The notes under the pieces are model-generated. The model saw only the letters and a list, made by a program, of their open reading frames with translations, made no database searches and was not told the DNA's origin. A stretch of 62,143 nucleotides of DNA from DATCYZ01 sp036526195. Lineage in GTDB: Bacteria; Pseudomonadota; Gammaproteobacteria; Burkholderiales; SG8-39. A program made the translations under genes and the position numbers. Where the stretch lies: NCBI GenBank assembly GCA_036526195.1, contig DATCYZ010000139.1:1-62143 (forward strand). The letters run 5' to 3'. Shown one piece after another: positions 26,714 through 35,381 of the stretch. Within the stretch, counting starts at the first letter, position 1. Every line of letters starts with the position of its first letter.

Positions 26714-28650
26714 GCGCCGCCTCCGGGCTTGACGAGGTCCACCTGTTCACTGCGCAGCGCGGGGGTGAGCCGGAACGCATCCGAGAAGCATTCGTCGGCG
26801 CTCAGGCCGTGGGCGCGAAAGGCGGGGTAGGCCGCCTCCACCATGCCTGCGGAACCGCAGGCATAGACCTGGTAGGCGCCGAGATCGGGGAAGTCCTCCA
26901 GGATGGCCTCGTGCACCAGGCCTGTGCGCCCGGTCCACGCGTCTTCCGGCGCGGCGTCGGAGAGTACCGGGATGAACTCGAAGTTGGGGTGTTCGCGCGC
27001 CCATTGCCGCGGCAGTTCGGGCAGGTACAGGTCGCGCAGCCGGCGCGCGCCCCAGTAGAGCAGCATGCGTCGCGTCATGCCGCGCTGGAAGGCGTACTCG
27101 ACCATGCTCTTCACCGGCGCGAAGCCGGTCGAGCCGGCGACGAAGATGATCGGCTTGTCGGACTCCTCGCGCAGGAAAAAGGCGCCGAGCGGTCCTTCGA
27201 AGCGGATCGCGTCGCCCGGCTTCATCGCCTCGAACACGTGGGTGGTGAAGCGCCCGCCGGGGATCAACCGGATCTGCAGTTCGACTTCCGGGGAGCGTCG
27301 CGGGGCCGTGGCGAAGGAGAAGGCGCGCTTTTCGCCGTCCTCCAGCAGGATGTTCAGGTACTGGCCGGCGTAGAACTCCGGCGCCTCGCCGCCTTCGACG
27401 TTCAGCACCACCCGCTTCACGTCGTGGGAGAGCGGCTCGATCAGCGCGACGCGCGCGTTCCACAGGCGCGGCGCGAGGCCGCCGGGTGCGGTCTCGGGTT
27501 CGTAGGCCACCTCGATGTCACCGAGCGCCACCGCCGTGCACAGCAGGAACTTTCCGTCGGCGCGTTCGGCGTCGGTCAGCACGCCCGGCTGGCAGTTGCC
27601 GTAGTCGATGCGCCCGGCGGTGAGCGTCGCCTTGCAGCGTCCGCAGCCGCCGCTGCGGCAATCGAAGGGAAAGGCGATGCCCTCGCGCAGGCCGGCGTCG
27701 AGCACGGTTTCGCCGTCGCGCACCGGGACGATGCGGTTGTCGGGACGCACCAGGACGTGCGACAGGTCGCCGGCGAGCGCGCGTCGGCGCGGCGGCAGCC
27801 AGGGCAGCAGCAGGAAGAGCAGGCTGGCCCCGGCGAGCACCATCCAGAGCGTCGCGGGCGAAGTGCGATAGAGCAGCGCGTAGGCCGGCAGGTAAAACCA
27901 GTCGAACTCGAGGTCGGTCACCGCCAGCGCGAGGTCGGCCCGCGCCTGGCTCATGGCCGGGGCGGCCAGCGAAAGCGCCACCATCGCCCCGGTGAGGCCG
28001 AGGGCGATCGGCAGCGGCGGCACGGTGCGCGCCTGCGGCACGCGCTGGGTGTGCACCCAGAGGATGGCGAGGATCACCAGCGAGACGCCGATGTGGATGA
28101 ACGCCAGCAGCGAGAACAGGCGATCGCTGACGTTCTCCGTGAAGATGAAGTTGCGCACCAGGGCGCCGTTGAACACCGGCAGCCAGTCGAACCATTCCGC
28201 GGTGGCGACAACGACGAACTGCGACAGCCGGTCCCAGGGCAGCATGTAGCCGTTGATGCCGACGGTGTAGACCAGCCAGAGCAGCGCCACGCCGCTCACC
28301 CAGGAGAACCAGCGAAAGCCGCGGTAGCGATCGAAACTCCAGTGCCGCACCAGGTGCAGCAGCATGGTGAGGATCACGCCGTCCGAGGCGTAGCGATGCA
28401 GGCTGCGCAGCAGGCCCCCGCTCCAGGGGTGGTCGCGCGAGAGTGCATCCACCGAGTCGTAGGCGCCTATCACGCTGGTCTCGAACAGGGCGTAGAGGAT
28501 CAGCCCGGTGCCCACGGCGATCCAGAGGAGGAAGTACGAAATCGGGCCGAGGTAGTAAAGCGGATTCAGGCGGTCGCCGAAGGCGGCGTTGAACACGCCT
28601 TCGACGCGCATGAAACTCCATTGGCCGGCGGCATGCGCGCGTTTCAGCAT
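26710..28650 (-). CDS. Cytochrome b fused to a 2Fe-2S ferredoxin and an FAD/NAD(P) oxidoreductase
   Basis: 646 residues. Cytochrome b domain 1-205 with ligands H85/H99 and H186/H200, then helices at about 212-230 and 265-283. Plant-type ferredoxin at 295-385 with C331, C336, C339 and C371. Ferredoxin-NADP reductase-like module at 395-625: RAFSFATAP for FAD, GSTGFAPVKSMVEYA for the nucleotide, YACGSAGM near the end. One chain could therefore move electrons from NAD(P)H through FAD and [2Fe-2S] into membrane hemes and quinone, or in reverse. It is the first gene of a five-gene operon with a perfect FNR box 88 bases upstream. The domain combination is rare to my knowledge. Confidence 0.85.
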   Translation of the reverse strand: MLKRAHAAGQWSFMRVEGVFNAAFGDRLNPLYYLGPISYFLLWIAVGTGLILYALFETSVIGAYDSVDALSRDHPWSGGLLRSLHRYASDGVILTMLLHLVRHWSFDRYRGFRWFSWVSGVALLWLVYTVGINGYMLPWDRLSQFVVVATAEWFDWLPVFNGALVRNFIFTENVSDRLFSLLAFIHIGVSLVILAILWVHTQRVPQARTVPPLPIALGLTGAMVALSLAAPAMSQARADLALAVTDLEFDWFYLPAYALLYRTSPATLWMVLAGASLLFLLLPWLPPRRRALAGDLSHVLVRPDNRIVPVRDGETVLDAGLREGIAFPFDCRSGGCGRCKATLTAGRIDYGNCQPGVLTDAERADGKFLLCTAVALGDIEVAYEPETAPGGLAPRLWNARVALIEPLSHDVKRVVLNVEGGEAPEFYAGQYLNILLEDGEKRAFSFATAPRRSPEVELQIRLIPGGRFTTHVFEAMKPGDAIRFEGPLGAFFLREESDKPIIFVAGSTGFAPVKSMVEYAFQRGMTRRMLLYWGARRLRDLYLPELPRQWAREHPNFEFIPVLSDAAPEDAWTGRTGLVHEAILEDFPDLGAYQVYACGSAGMVEAAYPAFRAHGLSADECFSDAFRLTPALRSEQVDLVKPGGGA

Positions 28651-28731
28651 GGAAGATCGGGACGGCGGGACGAGGAAGGGCGCGACGCGAGACTCACCCC
28701 GTCATGCTATTGAGGCGGCGAGGCCCGCCCT

Positions 28732-28745
28732 TTGATGTGCATCAA
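28732..28745. promoter_or_regulatory. Perfect FNR box ahead of the cytochrome b/oxidase operon
   Basis: TTGATGTGCATCAA is a full match to TTGAT-N4-ATCAA. It is centred 88 bases before the ATG at 28650, in the gap after the SCO gene, so it should control the 28650-23063 operon. Confidence 0.88.
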
Positions 28746-28786
28746 CGCGCTGCCGGACCTTGCCCGTGACGCTGTCGCGGTCTTTA

Positions 28787-29584
28787 TCAGCCCTGCGCGC
28801 GCGGCCCCATGCGCCGGCGCTTGCGCCACTCGAGGACCACGACGCCGATGCCGAAGAGCATCACGCTCGCGCCCACCAGCAACTGGACGACGACCGCGTA
28901 GTTGACGCGGTAGCGTCCCGAGGCGGCGTCGTAGACCGTGCACAGCAGCTTGAATTCCTCGACCCAGTCGGTGAGGGTGCTGTTGCTGCGCGGCGCGCCC
29001 TGCGCGAGTTCGAGCAGCGGACCGACGAATTTCTGCGGGTCGAAGGACTCGCCGTAGAGCTGCCGGTAGACGCGCCCCTGCGCATCGACGATCGAGGCCT
29101 GCAGCACGTGGTCGAAACCCGCCGCGGTCGGCTCGAAGCTGAAGCCGAAGCCGGCGAGCAGCTGCGGCAGCGTGCCGGCCTCCGGGCTGAGGAACTTCCA
29201 GTGGCGCGACGCCACGCTCTGCTTGCGCGCGAAGTCCTTCATCGCCTCGGGCGTGTCGAAGGGCAGGTTGAAGCCGATGGTGGCGACATTGAAGGTGCCG
29301 GGACCGAGCGCGCGTTCCGCGGCGGCGACCGCGCCGGCGAGGGCCTTCGTGGTGCCGGGGCAGATCTGGAAGCAGCCGGTGTAGACGAAGTTCACCACCA
29401 GCGGCTTGCCGCGCAGGTCCGAGAGCTGAACGATCGCGCCTTCCGAATCGCGCAGGCGGTAGGCGCCGATTTCCTGACCGATCACCGCCTGGCTGGCACG
29501 CAGCGCCGCTTTTTCGTCGAGCGCGGCGTGCGCCGGCCCGGCCGCCGCCAGCAGGCAGGCCAGCGCGAGCACGATGCGCCGCAT
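28787..29584 (-). CDS. SCO1/SenC-family copper chaperone with C-terminal membrane anchor
   Basis: 265 residues. A cleavable signal peptide (to about A20) precedes a thioredoxin-like domain with the copper cysteines C71 and C75 (TGCFQICPG; CxxxC) and H159 as third ligand. A C-terminal helix (about 230-252) makes it longer than typical SCO proteins. It delivers copper to the CuA site of subunit II. It lies last in the operon with the CuA subunit (32192-32734), 11 bases after ctaB. Confidence 0.88.
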   Translation of the reverse strand: MRRIVLALACLLAAAGPAHAALDEKAALRASQAVIGQEIGAYRLRDSEGAIVQLSDLRGKPLVVNFVYTGCFQICPGTTKALAGAVAAAERALGPGTFNVATIGFNLPFDTPEAMKDFARKQSVASRHWKFLSPEAGTLPQLLAGFGFSFEPTAAGFDHVLQASIVDAQGRVYRQLYGESFDPQKFVGPLLELAQGAPRSNSTLTDWVEEFKLLCTVYDAASGRYRVNYAVVVQLLVGASVMLFGIGVVVLEWRKRRRMGPRAQG

Positions 29585-29595
29585 GTCCGGGCGCC

Positions 29596-30447
29596 TCAGG
29601 CGATCGCCGCTTCGAGCATGGCGCCGCCCAGCACCGCCATGAGCTGCACCAGCGAGGCGCGGAACGCGGCGCGCGCGCGCGGGCGGCCCGGTTCACGCAC
29701 CAGCTCGATGCTGCGCCAGATGAACAGGGCGCCGCCCGCAAGCGCGCAGGCGAGATAGAGCACGCCCATGCGGCCGGCGAAGGGCAGCACGGAGGCCGCC
29801 ACCAGCAGCACCGCGCCGACGAGCACGGCGCGTGCGGCACGCGCGTCGCCGACGACGACCGGGAGCATCGGCACGCCCGCGGCCGCGTAGTCCTCGCGGT
29901 AGGCAATGGCGAGGCTCCAGAAATGGGGCGGCGTCCAGAGGAACAGGACCACCGCCAGCGCAAGCGCCTCCGGGCCCGGGGTCGGGGTGACCGCCGCCGC
30001 GCCGGCCAGCACCGCGAAGCTGCCGGCCAGCCCGCCGATGACGATATTCCACCAGGTGCGGCGCTTCAGCCACACGGTGTAGACCACGCCGTAGACGAAT
30101 GCGCCTAGGAAGACGTACAGGCCCGCCATGGCGTTGGTGGCGAGCGTCGCCGCGGCGACGCCGGCGACCGTCAGCCCGCCGATCAGCCACAGCCACACCG
30201 GTCCATGCGTGAGGCGGCCGGTGACGAAGGGACGGTTGCGTGTGCGCTGCATGCGCGCGTCCAGATCGCGCTCGACGTACTGGTTGAAGGCGCCGGCCGC
30301 GGCGGAGGCGAGCAGCACCGAGAGCACCAGTACCGTCGCCTGCCAGCCCCCGGGCCCGGCGCCGCGTTCCACGATCATGCCGGCGAGCGCCGCCACCGCG
30401 ATGGCGACGCCGATGCGCAGCTTGAAGAGGTTGAGAAGCGCGCCCAC
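29596..30447 (-). CDS. ctaB: Protoheme IX farnesyltransferase (heme O synthase)
   Basis: 283 residues with about eight helices. The UbiA-family prenyl-binding motif NQYVERDLDARMQRTRNRP lies near residues 55-73, and a second acidic loop (AYREDY) near 190. It converts heme B to heme O. Its place 10 bases after an oxidase subunit I gene implies that this oxidase uses heme O or A. Family length is normal. Confidence 0.93.
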   Translation of the reverse strand: MGALLNLFKLRIGVAIAVAALAGMIVERGAGPGGWQATVLVLSVLLASAAAGAFNQYVERDLDARMQRTRNRPFVTGRLTHGPVWLWLIGGLTVAGVAAATLATNAMAGLYVFLGAFVYGVVYTVWLKRRTWWNIVIGGLAGSFAVLAGAAAVTPTPGPEALALAVVLFLWTPPHFWSLAIAYREDYAAAGVPMLPVVVGDARAARAVLVGAVLLVAASVLPFAGRMGVLYLACALAGGALFIWRSIELVREPGRPRARAAFRASLVQLMAVLGGAMLEAAIA

Positions 30448-30457
30448 GCCGGATCTC

Positions 30458-32182
30458 CTAGTTCATCGGCCAGACGGTGGAGAGGTACTTCCAGTTGACG
30501 AAGTAATAGAGCACGAAGGCCACCAGAAACACCATGGCCAGGGCAAAGGTGCCCGGCGCCACCAGCCCGCCCGCGCCGATGTTGCCGTGGTGCGAAGTGA
30601 TGTTCGCCGCGATGGTCTTCGGCTTCGGCGCCACGCCGTCGGCGGCGCGCACGTGCGCGAAGCCCGGCGTTTCGATCTTCTTGCCGAGGAATACCGAGCC
30701 CACGGTGATCAGCAGGTACATGCCGCCACCGATGATCGCCACGATGCCGGTGACGCCCGCGGCCGCCATCATCAGCCAGGCCGCGCCCGGGAACTCGTGG
30801 GCGAAGGCGTTGCCGGCGAAGCTGATGTCCCAGTGCCGGCGCGGCACGCCGAGTGTGCCCGCGCCCATGAGGAACAGCGACACCGCGCTCATGCCCAGGC
30901 CGAAGACGTAGGGCTGCCACTTCGCCATGCCCGGGAACATCAGCTCGCGACGGAACAGCACCGGGATGAGGAAGTAGGTGAGCGACATGAACGCGAGCGT
31001 GGTGCCGATCACCACCGTGGCGTGGAAGTGCCCCGGCACGTAGATCGTGTTGTGGATGATGAGGTTCAACTGCTCGGTGCCCATCATCACGCCCGAGATG
31101 CCGCCGAGGAAGCCGAAGCCGATCAGCGAGATGAACATCCCGGAGAAGACCGGGTTGCCCCAGGGCGCCTTGCGCAGCCACTCGAACAGGCCGTTGTTGT
31201 AGCCCTTCTGACGTTGCGCCACCTCGATCGCACCCGGCACCGTGAGGCCGTGCACCATGGAGGCGAGCACCGCGAGGTACATCGCGTAGCTGGTGTTGAA
31301 GATTTTCCAGTTCGAGGTCAGGCCCGGGTCGGCGAGCAGATGGTGCGCGCTCGCCAGCTGGAGGAAGAGGATGTAGAGCAGGAAGGCGGTGCGGCTCACC
31401 TTCTCCGAGAGCGGCTTCGCGCCGAAGACGATCGCGGCGATCGCGTACCAGACCGCCACGTGGGCGGAGACATTGATCTGCTGAGAGGAGTGGCCGAAGG
31501 CCCACCACACCGTGCGGTACATCAGCGAGTCGATGTGCTCGACCAGCCCGACCGACCAGAAGAAGGTCGGAATCAGGATGATGGCGCCCGAGGCGATGGT
31601 GAACACGGCGATGATCGCGGCCGTGATCGCGCCGAAGGTGACCAGCGGCACCGAACCGACATAGGTACGCTCCGCCTTGGCCAGCACCAGCGTGCCGAAG
31701 AACACGAAGCAGGCAACCAGCGCGCCGACCGCGAACAGGATCAGGCCGAGGTAGAAGGTCGGGTGCGCACCCATCGGTGCGTACGAGGTGAACATCACGC
31801 TCGAATCCCCGCGGAACACCGAATAGTTGTTGATCACCGCGCCGAGGATCATCAGCCAGAAGGCCGCCCAGGCGAGCTTCGGGGTCGCGAGGCGCGCCTT
31901 CAGCAGGGTGCTGGCGGCGAAGTAGAGCACCGCGATCTCGAAGAAGATGATCCAGAACACGAGCATGTTGAGCCCGTGCGCCGTGAGCGCCTGGTAAAAG
32001 CGGTCCGCCGGCAGCAGGTGAATCGCCTGCCAGCGCGTCAGCACCACGCCGATGGCGAGGATCCCGCCGATGAGGAGCGAGACCACCGCGGCGACGGCGT
32101 TCCAGCGCATCAGTTTCTCGGCGGGCTCATGGAAGACCAGCCCCGAGGCGGGGCAGGTACGGAACATGCGATTGACGGCCAT
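30458..32182 (-). CDS. Heme-copper oxidase subunit I homologue with glutamine in place of the active-site tyrosine (candidate CuA-type NO reductase)
   Basis: 574 residues with about 13-14 helices. The histidine set is complete: H69 (low-spin heme), H231, H280, H281 (B-metal), H385 and H387 (hemes). Four residues after H231, where O2-reducing A/B-family members have tyrosine, the protein has Q235 (GHSSQQ). Length, the partner CuA subunit and a 57-residue single-helix subunit are like B-family (ba3) oxidases. Tyrosine-less B-family relatives have been reported as NO reductases, and the neighbourhood (DNR-like regulator, NnrS-like, hemerythrin-like) fits NO. The activity is an inference; O2 reduction with altered chemistry is not excluded. 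Confidence 0.82.
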   Translation of the reverse strand: MAVNRMFRTCPASGLVFHEPAEKLMRWNAVAAVVSLLIGGILAIGVVLTRWQAIHLLPADRFYQALTAHGLNMLVFWIIFFEIAVLYFAASTLLKARLATPKLAWAAFWLMILGAVINNYSVFRGDSSVMFTSYAPMGAHPTFYLGLILFAVGALVACFVFFGTLVLAKAERTYVGSVPLVTFGAITAAIIAVFTIASGAIILIPTFFWSVGLVEHIDSLMYRTVWWAFGHSSQQINVSAHVAVWYAIAAIVFGAKPLSEKVSRTAFLLYILFLQLASAHHLLADPGLTSNWKIFNTSYAMYLAVLASMVHGLTVPGAIEVAQRQKGYNNGLFEWLRKAPWGNPVFSGMFISLIGFGFLGGISGVMMGTEQLNLIIHNTIYVPGHFHATVVIGTTLAFMSLTYFLIPVLFRRELMFPGMAKWQPYVFGLGMSAVSLFLMGAGTLGVPRRHWDISFAGNAFAHEFPGAAWLMMAAAGVTGIVAIIGGGMYLLITVGSVFLGKKIETPGFAHVRAADGVAPKPKTIAANITSHHGNIGAGGLVAPGTFALAMVFLVAFVLYYFVNWKYLSTVWPMN

Positions 32183-32191
32183 GGCGATCCC

Positions 32192-32734
32192 CTATTTGAC
32201 GTACAGCTTGCTAGCCATCGTGTGGTGGTTGATGCCGCAGAACTCGTTGCAGATGATCGAGTAGGTGCCTGCGCGCGTCGGCGTCATCGTCATCACGTGT
32301 TCGTAGTTCGGGTGTATCTGGATGTTGATGTTCTCGGGCTGCAGCGAGAAGCCGTGCAGCCAGTCCATTGACATCAGGTGGATGCGGTAGGACTTCCCGG
32401 CCTCGAGTTCGAGGATCGGGTACCAGCTCCACAGGCGGGCGACCAGGTAGACGTCGCTTCCTGCGGGCGGCGCCACCACCGGAATCTTCTGGTCGCCGCC
32501 TTCTTCGCGCACCTTGTATTTCGCGACCATGTCCTCGGTCTTCTTCATGAAGACCTCGGGGCTGGAGCGGTACGCTTCGTTGGAGAGGTTCTGCTTACCG
32601 TACACGTGCCAGTACGGCATCATGAAGAACATGATCAGGCACCAGACTAGCGCGATCACGATCCAGATCAGCTCGACGCGGTCGAGGGGCTGCTTCCACC
32701 AGACCCGGTCGGGCGGCGGCAGGATTGCGCTCAT
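32192..32734 (-). CDS. Oxidase subunit II with CuA site
   Basis: 180 residues. One membrane helix (about 20-40) anchors a cupredoxin domain with a complete CuA ligand set: H127, C162, E164, C166, H170 and M173 (CNEFCGINHHTM). It accepts electrons from cytochrome c or a cupredoxin. It is short like the ba3-type subunit II and is 9 bases before the subunit I gene. No heme c domain is fused. Confidence 0.92.
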   Translation of the reverse strand: MSAILPPPDRVWWKQPLDRVELIWIVIALVWCLIMFFMMPYWHVYGKQNLSNEAYRSSPEVFMKKTEDMVAKYKVREEGGDQKIPVVAPPAGSDVYLVARLWSWYPILELEAGKSYRIHLMSMDWLHGFSLQPENINIQIHPNYEHVMTMTPTRAGTYSIICNEFCGINHHTMASKLYVK

Positions 32735-32776
32735 GGGAGTCTCCGGCTGGTCTTTGCGGGGGTCATCTGCCCGGTC

Positions 32777-32950
32777 CTATTTCGCGATCGGGATGGAAAC
32801 GATCTCCATCACGCCCCAGACGATGTAGAGCACCGTCGGCATCGCGATGCCGAGGAACAGCAGCAGGAACGGGTTATCGAGCAACAACTGCATGGCCGGG
32901 ATCGGCTCCTCGCTGACCTCGTCATGATCGGTTTGTGCGGTCTCGGCCAT
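32777..32950 (-). CDS. Single-helix small oxidase subunit (IIa-like)
   Basis: 57 residues. A soluble acidic N-terminus (MAETAQTDHDEVSEEPIP) precedes one helix (about 27-46). A GGAGGAAC ribosome-binding site lies just before the ATG. Small one-helix subunits accompany subunit II in ba3-type oxidases, and this gene is first in the operon, 42 bases before the CuA subunit. Sequence is too short for a firm homology call. Confidence 0.65.
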   Translation of the reverse strand: MAETAQTDHDEVSEEPIPAMQLLLDNPFLLLFLGIAMPTVLYIVWGVMEIVSIPIAK

Positions 32951-33023
32951 CTGTTCCTCCGTTCGGGTTCCGGGCGTACGCCCGCGCTGGGATGAACGCT
33001 ACGGAATTGCGCCGGGCGCCGGT

Positions 33024-33037
33024 TTGATGTGCATCAA
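33024..33037. promoter_or_regulatory. Perfect FNR box in the divergent oxidase/CtaA-like promoter region
   Basis: TTGATGTGCATCAA, identical in all 14 bases to the box at 28732-28745. It is centred about 80 bases from the small-subunit start (minus) and 73 from the CtaA-like start (plus), so it can serve both directions. Confidence 0.88.
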
Positions 33038-33103
33038 GCATTATTCCGGCGCAGCCCGGCACCATCGGACCGCGCGGCCTTCGTGCGCCGTGAGGGGCCG
33101 TTC

Positions 33104-33868
33104 ATGCATGCGCCGGTCGTGCCGTTTGCCGAATCCGTGACCGCACCGCGCCGGTTGGCGCCGGCCGCGGCGATCGCGCTCGTGCTGACGCTGGCGGTGA
33201 TCGGCGCGAGCGCGTACATCCGCTTCGTAGAAGCCGACGGCGTCGCGCCGCTGCTGGTGGCGCGCGGCCTGCATCGCATTTGCGCCTCGCTTGCCGCGAT
33301 CGCGGTCATCGTGGGCGTTGTCCTGGCCTGGCCGGCGCGTGATGCGCGCTTGCGCACGCTGGCGCTGGTCGCGCTTGCCTTGACCCTCGTGCTCTCGGCC
33401 ATCGGCATCGCCTGGGGCATGACCCCTCCGCCCGCGGCGCGGGCCGGCAACCTGCTCGGCGGCCTCGCGCTGGTCGCGGCGCTGGCCGCGCTGCTCGGCC
33501 GCGCGGCGCGCGCGTCGCAGGCGCCGCGCGCCGCGCGCGCGCTGCGCCTTGCCGCAGCCCTTGCGTTCTCGCAGGCGCTGCTCGGCGCCTGGCTCGCGGC
33601 CCATCCCGAGGCCGGGCCGGATGCGGCCCTGCTGGTCCACGTCCTGCTGGGTCTTTCGACGGCGGCGGTCTCGCTGCGCGCGGCGCATCGGCTGCTGGCG
33701 GCGAACGATCGGCACGGCATCGCCCTTGCCGCCGCGGCCGTGCTTGCGGTCCTCGCGGGCGCGGCGAGCGCCCTGTTCGCGCTGCCGCCGGCTGCGGCGC
33801 TGGTGCATCCGGTGGCCGTCGCGCTGCTCGTCGCGGCGCTCGCCCTGGGCGCGGTGCGCCTGCGGTGA
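33104..33868 (+). CDS. CtaA/COX15-like polytopic membrane protein (possible heme A synthase)
   Basis: 254 residues with about eight helices arranged as two similar halves. Histidines in GLHRICAS, LLVHVLLG and AAHRLL and in the last helix (LVHPVAVALL) are placed roughly like heme ligands of heme A synthase. The protein is short and diverged for that family, so the name is tentative. ATG 33104 has GAGGGG 7 bases before it. It is transcribed away from an oxidase with its own ctaB, and shares its FNR box, which supports a role in that oxidase's heme supply. Confidence 0.5.
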   Translation: MHAPVVPFAESVTAPRRLAPAAAIALVLTLAVIGASAYIRFVEADGVAPLLVARGLHRICASLAAIAVIVGVVLAWPARDARLRTLALVALALTLVLSAIGIAWGMTPPPAARAGNLLGGLALVAALAALLGRAARASQAPRAARALRLAAALAFSQALLGAWLAAHPEAGPDAALLVHVLLGLSTAAVSLRAAHRLLAANDRHGIALAAAAVLAVLAGAASALFALPPAAALVHPVAVALLVAALALGAVRLR

Positions 33869-34548
33869 ACGAGATCGACGCCGCGCTCGCCGCGCAGCGC
33901 GAGGCCTGCGAACGGCGGCTCGCGCTGGTGGTGCACGCCGCCGGCGAGGGCGACTGGGCGCGCCTGGCCACGCACTTCAACGAAGCGCGCGATTCGATCG
34001 AGCGCGAGCGCGAGATCGAGGAGTGCAGCCTGTTCCCGGCGCTGGAGGGCGTCGATCCGGAGGTGGCTGTCGGCATCGCGCGGGTGCGCGAGGCGCGCCG
34101 GGAGCTTGCGCAGACGCTCGCGCAGCTCGGCGCGGCCAGCCCGCGGCATGACGCGCAGGGCTGGCGCAAGACCCTCGATCTGGTGCTCGCGCAGCTGGCG
34201 CGGGTGCGCGCTGCGATGCACGCGGCCGGCTTCGGGCGCGCGAGCGCGCGGCTCGCGCCGGCGGTGCGGCAGCGGCTCGCCGCGCAGATATGCGGTCCCG
34301 ATGCGGCAGAACCGGAACGCCCGGTGCTCGACCTGCGCGGGCTCGAGCCGCCCGAGCCGTTCCTGCGCATCGTGCAGCAGATGTCGCAACAGCCGGCGAT
34401 GCCGTTCCAGGCCCTGTTGCCGCGCGAACCCCTGCCGCTCTACGAGGTGCTGCGCGAGCACGGCTTCACCTACCGGGGCGCGCCGCGCGAAGACGGCAGC
34501 TACGAACTCTTCATCGAGCCGGGCGCGTCGCCCCGCCGCGCGCCCTAG
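33865..34548 (+). CDS. Hemerythrin-like/DUF2249 two-domain protein
   Basis: 227 residues beginning with a GTG that overlaps the previous stop (GTGA). Residues 1-140 form a helical bundle similar in layout to hemerythrin, but most diiron histidines are missing, so metal binding is doubtful. Residues about 150-222 are DUF2249 (LDLRGLEPPEPFLRIVQQM, LPREPLPLYEVLREHGFTY), a domain common beside nitric oxide and nitrite genes. It converges with the DNR-like regulator, overlapping by 4 bases. Confidence 0.7.
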   Translation: MNEIDAALAAQREACERRLALVVHAAGEGDWARLATHFNEARDSIEREREIEECSLFPALEGVDPEVAVGIARVREARRELAQTLAQLGAASPRHDAQGWRKTLDLVLAQLARVRAAMHAAGFGRASARLAPAVRQRLAAQICGPDAAEPERPVLDLRGLEPPEPFLRIVQQMSQQPAMPFQALLPREPLPLYEVLREHGFTYRGAPREDGSYELFIEPGASPRRAP

Positions 34549-35291
34549 GCATTCCAGTACTCGGACCCCTGCAGGCGGGCCAGGTCCGGGATGCGGATCA
34601 CGCGTCCGTTCACCTCGATCAGGCCGTGCTGCGAGAGCTCGTGGAGGATGCGCGAGAAGTGCTCGGGCGTCATGTTCAGGCGCGAGGCGATCACGCTCTT
34701 GCCCGGCGTCAGGGTGATGTCGACCGGCGCCCCGGGCGCCGCCTCCGCGTCCGGCGCGTCGCGCAGCAGGTAGCCGATCACCCGCTCGGCGCCGGAGCGC
34801 AGCGTGTAGGCCTCGACGTCGCGAACCAGGCCGTGCAGCCGTCGCGACAGGCCCGAGAGCATGCGCATCGCGAAGTCGGGCTCGCGCCGCAGCTCCTCCT
34901 GGATGACCTGCTTCGAGACGTGCAGCAGCATGCTGTCGGCAAGCGCCTGCGCGAAGACGATATAGGGCTTGTCGAGGAACATGAGCGCCTCGCCGAAGCT
35001 CTGCCCCGGCGTCACGATCTCGACCACCTTCTCCACGCCCTGCGGCGAGGTGAAGCCGAGCTTCACCTGCCCGAAGACGACCATGTGCAGCCCGGTGCAG
35101 GGATCGCCGCGCTGGCAGATGGCCTCGCCCTTGGGGGCATGGACCGGCAGGGTGCCGAGCGCGATGCGGTCGAGTTCCTCGGTGCTGGCGTCGCTGAACA
35201 GCGGCAGGTTGGCGAGGAAGGCCTGGATCCTGATCGGCGGGTGGCGCGCGTTGCGAGCGCCGTTGGCGGTGTCCCGGTCCGGGGGCGGCAT
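34545..35291 (-). CDS. Crp/Fnr-family regulator, DNR/NNR-like
   Basis: 248 residues. The N-terminal part has no FNR-type cysteine cluster (only C59 and C65 in an ICQRGDPC loop), so it is not an [4Fe-4S] O2 sensor. The cyclic-nucleotide-like domain precedes an HTH whose recognition helix reads TPEHFSRILHEL with the E-x-x-S-R pattern that reads TTGA half-sites. This fits heme-dependent NO-responsive regulators of the DNR type. A box at 35328-35341, 43 bases from its start, suggests control by FNR or itself. Confidence 0.85.
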   Translation of the reverse strand: MPPPDRDTANGARNARHPPIRIQAFLANLPLFSDASTEELDRIALGTLPVHAPKGEAICQRGDPCTGLHMVVFGQVKLGFTSPQGVEKVVEIVTPGQSFGEALMFLDKPYIVFAQALADSMLLHVSKQVIQEELRREPDFAMRMLSGLSRRLHGLVRDVEAYTLRSGAERVIGYLLRDAPDAEAAPGAPVDITLTPGKSVIASRLNMTPEHFSRILHELSQHGLIEVNGRVIRIPDLARLQGSEYWNA

Positions 35292-35327
35292 GGTGAGACG
35301 ATGGTAGGGGCTGGGGGCCGGCCCCGG

Positions 35328-35341
35328 TTGACGCAGGTCAA
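35328..35341. promoter_or_regulatory. FNR/DNR-type box ahead of the DNR-like regulator
   Basis: TTGACGCAGGTCAA, a symmetric TTGAC/GTCAA site with its centre 43 bases from the ATG at 35291. Such closeness to the gene suggests either a leader-short promoter or autorepression. Confidence 0.75.
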
Positions 35342-35381
35342 ACGCGCACAGGCTGCGCCGCGGCGCCGCTGCGCGCGCGCC

